A stretch of 56,076 nucleotides of DNA, from contig JAILJX010000012.1 in NCBI GenBank assembly GCA_024694365.1, positions 1-56,076 of the forward strand, in the 5' to 3' direction. This document shows positions 50,442 to 56,076 of the stretch, piece by piece. Source of the DNA: Kiritimatiellia bacterium. GTDB lineage: Bacteria; Verrucomicrobiota; Kiritimatiellia; RFP12; UBA1067. Under the pieces are notes generated by a model. That model saw only the letters and a program-made list of their open reading frames with translations, was not told where the DNA came from and did no database searches. The translations under genes were made by a program, and so were the position numbers. Position 1 is the stretch's first letter, and each line of letters opens with the position of its first letter.

Positions 50442-50828
50442 ATGACTGAAGAACAGGAAAACACGCGCGACGGCTTTGAGCCTGCGCTTGAAACGCAGAG
50501 CGCCGAAGGCGCGGAGATACGCGATACGGATATCGTATTCGATTGCCCGCACTGCGGCAAGAGCCTCGTCATAGACTATCGCGGAGCGGGGCTTCAGATC
50601 GACTGCTCCACATGCGGCGAGAGTGTTCTCGTTCCTATTCCCGACGGCATGCAGCTGACCGATCTGGATCTTGACGCTGGCGAGGTGCTCAAACAGCTTT
50701 TCGCCACGCGCCGCAACTACCAGAAAGCGGAGCTCCAGATACAGTCTCTCAAGATGCGCCTCTCTCAGCTCCAGGAGACGCTTGGAGTCATGCAGACGGT
50801 CGTGGCGGAAGGGTTGTCTGAGGAGTGA
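50442..50828 (+). CDS. Small zinc-ribbon protein with coiled-coil tail
   Basis: A 128-residue protein. Four cysteines (C35, C38, C55, C58) in CPHCGKSL and CSTCGESV form a treble-clef or zinc-ribbon site like those of MJ0042-type and transcription-factor ribbons. The last ~50 residues (about 75-128) are a leucine-patterned coiled coil. It has its own promoter and precedes pgsA with a GTGA overlap. Function unknown; DNA or RNA binding is plausible. Confidence 0.8.
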   Translation: MTEEQENTRDGFEPALETQSAEGAEIRDTDIVFDCPHCGKSLVIDYRGAGLQIDCSTCGESVLVPIPDGMQLTDLDLDAGEVLKQLFATRRNYQKAELQIQSLKMRLSQLQETLGVMQTVVAEGLSEE

Positions 50829-51451
50829 GCCCTAAAGCGGCATTCGTAAACGCCCTCACTTTCGCGCGCGTTCCGCTGATTTTCATCTGGCTTGCGCTTG
50901 CGCTTGTTGAGGAGTTCAATTCTTCGCCGCCCGTCATATTCTTCGCCGGGGCTGCAATGTTTCTGTCGGGAATCACCGATGCGTTCGACGGGGCGCTGGC
51001 GCGCAAGTGGAATGTTGTCAGCCCGCTGGGGAAGATGGCCGATCCGCTGATGGACAAGGTGTTTTACGTCGTCGCGTTCCCGGCTCTTACGTGGCTTGTG
51101 CTCCATCAGGGTGACAGCGTCCATTCCGTGGTGATGCTGCTGTTCACGATTCTCTACATATTGCGCGATCTTTGGGTCACGTTTTTGAGGTCGGTGGGGA
51201 CGCTTTTCGGCGCGGACGGTTCGGCCATGTGGCTCGGGAAGGTCAGAACGGCTCTTTCGTTTCCGGCCGCCGGTTGGATATACGCGTATATCGTCTTCAA
51301 CGACTGCGAAATCGTGAAGGGGTGGGAGGGCGCGATGCTTGTGAGCTGCTATGCCGTCGAAGGGTTCATGATAGCCCTTAACCTTGTGAGCTTTGTCACC
51401 TACACCCGCGCATACAAGCCTTACCTCAAAAAGGCACTTGAACATCGGTGA
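50825..51451 (+). CDS. pgsA: CDP-alcohol phosphatidyltransferase (PgsA-like)
   Basis: Membrane enzyme that joins CDP-diacylglycerol with an alcohol, normally glycerol-3-phosphate, to start phosphatidylglycerol synthesis. The 208 residues hold about six membrane helices and the full CDP-OH-PT motif: D-G-x2-A-R-x8-G-x3-D-x3-D within DAFDGALARKWN...GKMADPLMDK. The start is GTG 50825 overlapping the previous stop. Glycerol-phosphate specificity is likely but not proven by sequence. Confidence 0.86.
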   Translation: MSPKAAFVNALTFARVPLIFIWLALALVEEFNSSPPVIFFAGAAMFLSGITDAFDGALARKWNVVSPLGKMADPLMDKVFYVVAFPALTWLVLHQGDSVHSVVMLLFTILYILRDLWVTFLRSVGTLFGADGSAMWLGKVRTALSFPAAGWIYAYIVFNDCEIVKGWEGAMLVSCYAVEGFMIALNLVSFVTYTRAYKPYLKKALEHR

Positions 51452-51466
51452 GAAATTTGAGATAAT
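51438..51466 (+). promoter_or_regulatory. Promoter of the pseudopilin gene
   Basis: TTGAAC at 51438-51443, 17-bp spacer, GATAAT at 51461-51466. AAAGGAGG precedes the ATG at 51500. Confidence 0.5.
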
Positions 51467-51499
51467 ATACACACAACAAACTCCCAAAGGAGGGACAAA

Positions 51500-52225
51500 A
51501 TGAAAAAAGCAAACAAAGGTTTCACTCTGATCGAACTGCTCGTCGTAATCGGAATTCTTGGTCTTCTGATGGGAGTCCTTGTTCCTCAGATTGTCGACGC
51601 CAAATTCAAATCCGACATGAGCGCGTGCTCCATGCAGGGTGCCAAGCTGGTGAAGGCCATCATAATGCAGAATTCGAGCCGAGGCTCGAAATCCGAGCTT
51701 TGGCCCCACCTTACCGAGGATGACGGGCTTACCCCTACCGATTCGGAGGATATCGCAGGAACTGCGTTCAGTACTTCGACCGACTATTTCAAGGCTCTCT
51801 TTGACATAACGAAGCAGACTTCCAGCGATTGGAGCCCTTATGTCGACCGTGAAATCGTAAGCTGCCTCTGGGGCTTCGGCGTTCCGCCCGCGAAACCCGG
51901 CGACATCTCGAAGAACAATATCGCCTGGACCATTGCCGCCGGATTCCCCCAGGGAACCGAGGGTACGCTTCCCGTTCTCGTCACACGTAACGTCGATACC
52001 TCTCAGTTCGCGATGAGCGGCGATGTGAATATGGCCGACAAGACGACCGTCCCCGAGCTCAACAAGTATCCTCAGCCGTTCGGCAAGAAGGGTTGCGTCG
52101 TCGTCTACCTCAACGGTAGCGGAAAGACCTTCCCTGCTAAGGATGCGAGGCTCTGCGACATCTATTCGCAGCAGCCCAACATGTCGTTCGCCCAGGGCAT
52201 TACGCTCAAGTATCTTGAACCCTGA
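51500..52225 (+). CDS. Type II secretion pseudopilin/prepilin-like protein
   Basis: A 241-residue protein with the type IV prepilin signature KGFTLIELLVVIGILGLLM (cleavage after Gly7, methylated Phe8, conserved Glu in the fifth mature position). After the helix comes a long, mostly beta globular part with several Gly/Asp/Ser runs and no close match that I recognise. Many PVC bacteria encode families of such stand-alone pseudopilins. No secretion machinery is adjacent; priA starts 6 nt downstream. Confidence 0.88.
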   Translation: MKKANKGFTLIELLVVIGILGLLMGVLVPQIVDAKFKSDMSACSMQGAKLVKAIIMQNSSRGSKSELWPHLTEDDGLTPTDSEDIAGTAFSTSTDYFKALFDITKQTSSDWSPYVDREIVSCLWGFGVPPAKPGDISKNNIAWTIAAGFPQGTEGTLPVLVTRNVDTSQFAMSGDVNMADKTTVPELNKYPQPFGKKGCVVVYLNGSGKTFPAKDARLCDIYSQQPNMSFAQGITLKYLEP

Positions 52226-52231
52226 CGAGGC

Positions 52232-54397
52232 ATGATCGCCAAGGTTGCGATCGACTTGGCTCTCGACCGGCTGTTCACCTATTCGGTGCCGGAAGAGATG
52301 GAGAGGAAGCTGGCCGTCGGCCAGCTTCTTCTTGTTCCGTTCGGGCGCCGCACTGCGCGGGGCTTCGCTATGGAGATTTGCGGCGGCGGGGCCGACGCCT
52401 TGCCATACACCATAAAGCCGATCCTTTCGATTGTGGACGAGACGCCGTTCTTCAGCGGCAGGATTCTTGATCTTGTCCGCAAGATTGCCGCCTACACCGC
52501 GTCGCCCATCGAGTCTGTACTTAAAGCCGCAGTCCCTGCCGCCGTCCTGAGGCCCGGCGCGAAGGCCAGAGAGCTGATTTATGTCGAGCCCGCATTTTCG
52601 TTCGGACCTGTCACCGTCACGAAACATCAGCAGTGGCTTTACGAGCAGGTTGTGCGTCTGGGAGGCGGATGGCTGCAACAGCTGTGCCGGGAGCTTAAGA
52701 CGACGCCTTCCACGATTCGCACTCTCGGTTCGAAGGGGCTTGTCGCCGTCAAGGTTCGCGAGCGCAGACGCGATCCCCTTGCGGGCAGGAGGATTCTGTC
52801 TTCGAAGCCGCTTGATCTAAATCCGGAACAGGCGGAGGCCCTCTCAACGATTCTCTCCAGCGATCGGCCCGTGCTTCTTCACGGAATAACGGGATCGGGA
52901 AAGACCGAGGTCTATCTGCAGGCGATCGCCTCCATTCTTGCCTCCGGACGCGGTGCCATCGTCCTCGTTCCGGAGATATCCCTCACGCCGCAGACCGTTC
53001 AGCGGTTCGTGTCCCGGTTCGGAGACGGGGTGGCGGTCCTTCATTCCGCACTTTCGGACGGCGAGCGATATGACGAATGGCACAGAATACGCCGCGGCGA
53101 AGCACGCGTCGTCGTCGGTCCGCGCAGCGCCGTCTTTGCGCCCGTGGCGGATCTCGGTCTAATCGTCGTGGACGAGGAGCATGAGACCGGCTACAAGCAG
53201 GATGAGATGCCGCGCTATCATGCCAGAGATGTCGCCGTTCTCAGAGGCGCGACGGAGGGCGCGAAAGTCGTGCTCGGGTCGGCTACCCCGTCGCTGGAAT
53301 CGTGGCGCAACGCGAGCATAGGCAAATACGCGCTAGCGAGCATGACTCGCCGCGCCGGCTCCGGAACCCCACCGCGTTCGCTTGTCGTAGACATGTCAAG
53401 CACTTCCTCGGCCGGCCGTATATATTCAAAGGAACTCCTCGACGCGATAGCTGTACGGCTCGACAGGGGCGAGCAGACGATTCTCTTTCTCAATCGACGC
53501 GGGTGGTCGAGAAGCGTCACGTGCGAGAAGTGCGGTCATGTCATAGAGTGCCCGGACTGTTCCGTGCCCTATACATACCATCGCGCCGACTCATGCTGCC
53601 GCTGTCATGTGTGCGGCGGATGGGCGCCCGTTCCTGACGCATGTCCGGCGTGCGGAGCGCACGCTCTCGCATATCGCGGCGTCGGAACGCAACGTGCCGA
53701 GGCCGCGCTCAAGGCTTGTTTCGCAAAGGCGAGGATTCTGAGGATGGACGCCGATTCCACCAGCCGCAAGAATTCCCATGATGACATTCTGGGCGCGTTC
53801 AGACGCCATGAGGCTGATATACTTCTCGGAACCCAGATGATAGCGAAGGGGCTCGATTTCCCCAATGTCACTCTGGTGGGCGTGCTCAATGCCGACAGTT
53901 CTCTCAACATGCCGGACTTCCGGGCAGCCGAACGCACGTTTCAGCTTCTTGCACAGGTTTCCGGACGCGCCGGACGTGCTGGATTGCCGGGCGATGCGCT
54001 GATACAGACGTTCGATCCTTCATCGCCCGTGATACGAGCCGCCTCCAATGGGGATTACGCAGCGTTCGCCGCTGCGGAGCTCGCCGAGCGCAAGGCCGCT
54101 TTTTTCCCGCCTTACAGCCATCTTGCATGCGTCAATCTCAGAAGCGAGGACCCAAAGGTTGTTTCAGAATGGGCATGCATGTACGCGCGCTCTCTCATGA
54201 AAGTGCCGGGTCTGTCCGTCGGCGAGGCGGTGCCGTCGGTGCTCGAGAAGGCGGAAGGGCGGTATAGGTGGCAGATTGTCGTGCGCGCTGAGAAGGCGCA
54301 GACCATAGCTAGGGCGTGGAAGTGGCTGTCGTCTGCGCGTCCCGCTCCGCACGGACTTTCCGTCGCCTTGGATATTGACGCATATAGCCTCATGTGA
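52232..54397 (+). CDS. priA: Primosomal protein N' (replication restart helicase PriA)
   Basis: A 3'-5' helicase that reloads the replisome at stalled forks. The 721 residues contain a 3'-DNA-binding domain (about 1-105), Walker A GITGSGKT (218-225), the DEEH box (VVDEEHE), two zinc sites in CEKCGHVIECPDCSVPY and CCRCHVCG...CPACG, and the helicase end GRAGRAG. The ATG at 52232 is 6 nt after the pseudopilin stop. Length and domain order are normal. Confidence 0.98.
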   Translation: MIAKVAIDLALDRLFTYSVPEEMERKLAVGQLLLVPFGRRTARGFAMEICGGGADALPYTIKPILSIVDETPFFSGRILDLVRKIAAYTASPIESVLKAAVPAAVLRPGAKARELIYVEPAFSFGPVTVTKHQQWLYEQVVRLGGGWLQQLCRELKTTPSTIRTLGSKGLVAVKVRERRRDPLAGRRILSSKPLDLNPEQAEALSTILSSDRPVLLHGITGSGKTEVYLQAIASILASGRGAIVLVPEISLTPQTVQRFVSRFGDGVAVLHSALSDGERYDEWHRIRRGEARVVVGPRSAVFAPVADLGLIVVDEEHETGYKQDEMPRYHARDVAVLRGATEGAKVVLGSATPSLESWRNASIGKYALASMTRRAGSGTPPRSLVVDMSSTSSAGRIYSKELLDAIAVRLDRGEQTILFLNRRGWSRSVTCEKCGHVIECPDCSVPYTYHRADSCCRCHVCGGWAPVPDACPACGAHALAYRGVGTQRAEAALKACFAKARILRMDADSTSRKNSHDDILGAFRRHEADILLGTQMIAKGLDFPNVTLVGVLNADSSLNMPDFRAAERTFQLLAQVSGRAGRAGLPGDALIQTFDPSSPVIRAASNGDYAAFAAAELAERKAAFFPPYSHLACVNLRSEDPKVVSEWACMYARSLMKVPGLSVGEAVPSVLEKAEGRYRWQIVVRAEKAQTIARAWKWLSSARPAPHGLSVALDIDAYSLM

Positions 54398-54398
54398 C

Positions 54399-54428
54399 TT
54401 GCGCCCGCATCGGATTTTGTGATATACT
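54399..54428 (+). promoter_or_regulatory. Promoter of ssrA
   Basis: TTGCGC at 54399-54404, an 18-bp spacer and TATACT at 54423-54428, preceded by TGA (extended -10). It starts right after the priA stop. Confidence 0.7.
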
Positions 54429-54444
54429 ATCTCCAATCCTTTAT

Positions 54445-54794
54445 GGGGGTGATCCGGTTTCGACGGGATATGCCGAGGTCAGATCGCGCGTCGTGGATCC
54501 TCGTTGGCCACGTAAAAAACGAGGGAAAAAAGTAATTGCGAACAACGATTACGCTCTCGCCGCCTAAATAACGGCCGCGAAGTCGAAGCGCCGATGTCTG
54601 CTGAGCGCCTAGGCTTAATTTAGCAGGCCACGCTGCAGGGCTCTCCGCTCGGGTGCTGCAGGGTGCCGAACCGAACGGATGGATGAGGATAAGCCCGCCT
54701 GCCGGCGTACTCCATCCGAGATCAAGGGCCGGATACACGCGTAGAAGTTTGCCCGGAGCTGTTTCGGACAGGGGTTCGACTCCCCTCACCTCCA
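54445..54794 (+). ncRNA. ssrA: Transfer-messenger RNA (tmRNA)
   Basis: Rescues stalled ribosomes and tags the product for proteolysis. The 5' end GGGGGTGATCCGGTTTCGAC pairs with the 3' end CACCTCC (seven acceptor pairs, one G-U) and discriminator A at 54794; the T arm GGGGTTCGACTCCCC is clear. The tag frame begins at GCG 54538 and encodes ANNDYALAA followed by TAA at 54565-54567; the charged Ala precedes it. CCA is not encoded, so it must be added. SmpB is not in the window. Confidence 0.98.
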
Positions 54795-54905
54795 AAATAG
54801 GGAATAGGTTATAGTGAATAGTGAATAGGTTGCAGAAGAAGGGTCAAATGAAAACCTATTCCCTATTTTGGAAGTTATTCGTTATTCACTATTCACTATA
54901 ACCTA
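54792..54905. repeat. Overlapping inverted repeats next to tmRNA
   Basis: Two perfect inverted repeats: CCAAAATAGGGAATAGGTT at 54792-54810 with its complement at 54853-54871 (19 bp), and a 23-bp arm at 54805-54827 with its complement at 54883-54905. The left arms overlap by 6 nt, and the order A-B-A'-B' means only one hairpin can form at a time. The first arm includes the last three bases of tmRNA. GAATAGGTT occurs twice in the left arm (54802 and 54823). Confidence 0.9.
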
Positions 54906-54943
54906 CGCTCTCCAGGAACAACTGTTAATCAAAGGAAAACATT

Positions 54944-55291
54944 ATGACCGATTCAATCATGTTCACGAAGGCCAGGGCTTTTGCGCTGCGCATAGTGCGA
55001 CTATACAAGCACCTGCGCGTGCGCAAGGAGTCGGTCATCGCAAAGCAGATGCTGCGATCCGGCACTTCTGTTGGCGCGAACATCGCCGAAAGCCGATACG
55101 CGCAGAGCAAGTCTGACTTCGCGTCGAAACTCCAGATCGCGCTCAAGGAAGCGGCTGAGACCGAATACTGGCTTGAGCTTTTGCGCGACGGCGAACTTGT
55201 CGACCCCTCGTCCGCTTTTGACACCCTCCTCGCCGACTGCACCGAACTCATCAAGCTTCTCACCGCCAGCGTCAAGACGGCAAAGACGTGA
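54944..55291 (+). CDS. Four-helix-bundle protein (23S IVS / S23 family)
   Basis: A 115-residue protein predicted as a four-helix bundle of the kind first seen in intervening sequences of 23S rRNA, also called S23 or Avd-like. The typical run KQMLRSGTSVGANIAESRYAQSKSDF and LKEAAETEYWLELL are present (given here in shorter form: SGTSVGANIAES, EAAETEYWLELL). AAAGGAA precedes the ATG. Flanking inverted repeats and the tmRNA 3' end suggest it travels as a small unit. No function is established for the family here. Confidence 0.9.
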   Translation: MTDSIMFTKARAFALRIVRLYKHLRVRKESVIAKQMLRSGTSVGANIAESRYAQSKSDFASKLQIALKEAAETEYWLELLRDGELVDPSSAFDTLLADCTELIKLLTASVKTAKT

Positions 55292-55362
55292 AAGAAGTTC
55301 TCGATCTCGCGTAGCAGTTTGTCCTTCTCCTGTTCGGAGAACGTCTGATGTGTTCGTTTCAT
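55292..55362 (-). pseudogene. Truncated 5' fragment of a minus-strand gene
   Basis: On the minus strand an ATG at 55362 with AAGAAAGGA 8 nt upstream begins MKRTHQTFSEQEKDKLLREI and stops making sense at the four-helix-bundle stop codon. The frame continues antisense to that gene but without protein character. The N-terminus resembles minimal nucleotidyltransferase (MNT) domain starts; that resemblance is weak. It may be a gene cut by insertion of the four-helix-bundle unit. Confidence 0.4.
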
Positions 55363-55489
55363 GTTTTCCTTTCTTGATTTAATGTGGAGCCATGCGGAAT
55401 TGCACGGTACCCACCCTTATGTTTATTGCCGCACAAAAGAATTTTCCGGTGTTGGAAATCTTGACAGCTAAAATTTCACAAATACCCCC

Positions 55490-55518
55490 TTGTCAGTGAA
55501 TAGGAAATATCCTATAAT
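55490..55518 (+). promoter_or_regulatory. Promoter and candidate operator of higBA
   Basis: TTGTCA at 55490-55495, 17-bp spacer, TATAAT at 55513-55518. Overlapping the spacer and -10 is the inverted repeat ATAGGA-AATA-TCCTAT (55500-55515), a likely site for the antitoxin. The toxin GTG is 7 nt after the -10, so the mRNA should be leaderless. Confidence 0.7.
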
Positions 55519-55525
55519 ATGCGCC

Positions 55526-55885
55526 GTGACAAATGAGTGGATAGTAGAGTTTACCGACGAGTTCGAGCTATGGTGGCTTGAACTATCGGAACTTGTCCAG
55601 GAAAAGTGTGCTGTTGTTGTCGATCTTCTGACGCGCAACGGCCCAAATCTTGGATTCCCGTATTCGTCCAGTATCATAGGTTCGTCGCATGCGCTGCGAG
55701 AGTTGCGTGTACAATGCGGCGGACACCCATATCGGATTCTCTACGTGTTTGATCCCCGCCGGAATGCATTACTGCTTCTGGGGGGAGACAAAACGGGGAA
55801 TAACCGATGGTACGAGGAGAATGTGCCACGGGCGGAACAGATTTATGAGCAGTACTTGAAGGAAATCGAGGAGGAAACAAAATGA
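55526..55885 (+). CDS. HigB-like (RelE superfamily, Gp49 type) toxin
   Basis: A 119-residue putative mRNA-cleaving toxin. The family runs SSHALRELRVQCGGHPYRILYVFDPRR and LLLGGDKTGNNRWYEENVPRAEQIY are present (quoted in parts: LRELRV, PYRILYVFDP, GGDKTGNNRWYEE). The start is GTG 55526, chosen because a longer in-frame start would lie upstream of the promoter. It overlaps the antitoxin gene as ATGA. The toxin-first order matches HigBA rather than RelBE. Confidence 0.86.
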   Translation: MTNEWIVEFTDEFELWWLELSELVQEKCAVVVDLLTRNGPNLGFPYSSSIIGSSHALRELRVQCGGHPYRILYVFDPRRNALLLLGGDKTGNNRWYEENVPRAEQIYEQYLKEIEEETK

Positions 55886-56076
55886 GCGGACATCGTAATT
55901 TCAAAGAACTCGTGGCGAAGATGTCGCCGGAGCGGCGCGCACGCGTCAAAGCCGAGGCGGACGAGCTTCACCGCGAGTATGTGCTTTCACAGATTCGCCA
56001 GCAGGTTGGCTTTACGCAGGCCGATGTTGCCGAGCGTCTTGGCGTAAGCCAGCCCACTTACGCGGAATGCGAACGT
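55882..56076 (+). CDS. XRE-family antitoxin HigA, truncated by the window end
   Basis: The 65 visible residues have a helical N-terminus (FKELVAKMSPERRARVKAEA) and the start of a helix-turn-helix, GFTQADVAERLGVSQPTYAE. The gene runs beyond the right edge. It overlaps the toxin by 4 nt and should bind both the toxin and the operator at 55500-55515. Confidence 0.85.
   Translation, partial: MSGHRNFKELVAKMSPERRARVKAEADELHREYVLSQIRQQVGFTQADVAERLGVSQPTYAECER

Noticed and set aside
50765..52678. Minus-strand frame opposite pgsA, pseudopilin and priA
   Set aside because: Charged, low-complexity translation without any motif; all three forward genes are certain.

Overview
The window looks like a chromosomal segment of a Gram-negative, saccharolytic, probably fermentative bacterium of the PVC group, most likely Kiritimatiellota or another Verrucomicrobiota relative. 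That placement is inference. It rests on a V-type ATPase (D, I, K), TolQ/TolR/TonB-like envelope genes, GTP-type PEP carboxykinase, a stand-alone pseudopilin, pectin/galactan hydrolases, a butyrate kinase/phosphotransacetylase pair, and an mraZ-led remnant of the dcw cluster. Coding density is very high. Most genes are on the + strand and many overlap by 1-8 nt (ATGA, GTGA, TTGA), so translational coupling is the rule. I saw no tRNA, rRNA or CRISPR array.

Layout: 1-3060, a Na+-dependent amino-acid-type transporter and a convergent MATE exporter. 3235-16688, a long co-directional block: nusA-infB-rbfA-truB-ribF (no rimP), secreted esterase, rnhC, tolQ-tolR-tonB-like, a double BatD-like protein and a DegT aminotransferase. 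16785-20561, mraZ-rsmH-ftsL-ftsI, preceded by an unusually clear array of 10-bp MraZ-type repeats and followed by a strong terminator. 20818-25848, envelope protein, acyltransferase, GH16 glucanase, lipoprotein galactose mutarotase and a degenerate hybrid kinase. 25922-35441, mannonate dehydratase, rsmE, V-ATPase D-I-K, a YfhO-like membrane protein, an acyl carrier protein and a GH105-GH35 fusion enzyme. 35521-39694, peroxiredoxin with a domain-permuted AhpF-like reductase, then buk-pta. 39742-41469, an intact IS4-family element with 18-bp inverted repeats and a 9-bp target duplication. 41482-44653, a structured leader and a 988-residue lipoprotein with ankyrin-like C-terminus. 44717-54397, pckG, der flanked by two paralogous secreted proteins, a zinc-ribbon protein, pgsA, a pseudopilin and priA. 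54445-56076, tmRNA, a four-helix-bundle (IVS/S23-like) gene set in inverted repeats, a truncated gene fragment, and a HigBA-type toxin-antitoxin pair cut by the window end.

Functional themes: transcription/translation factors lead into envelope energisation (Tol/Ton); plant polysaccharide breakdown (GH16, GH105-GH35, UxuA, GalM) feeds fermentation (Buk/Pta, PckG); oxidative stress is handled by AhpC with its reductase. Regulatory sequences are readable: several promoters fit TTGCGN-N17/18-TATAMT, others use an extended -10 (TGN-TATAMT) placed straight after a terminator, and several genes have the -10 only 7-11 nt before the start codon, which predicts leaderless mRNAs. The most interesting signals are the MraZ operator array, the leaderless-promoter pattern, the GH105-GH35 fusion, the permuted AhpF, the structured leader of the giant lipoprotein, and the tmRNA-adjacent four-helix-bundle insertion.
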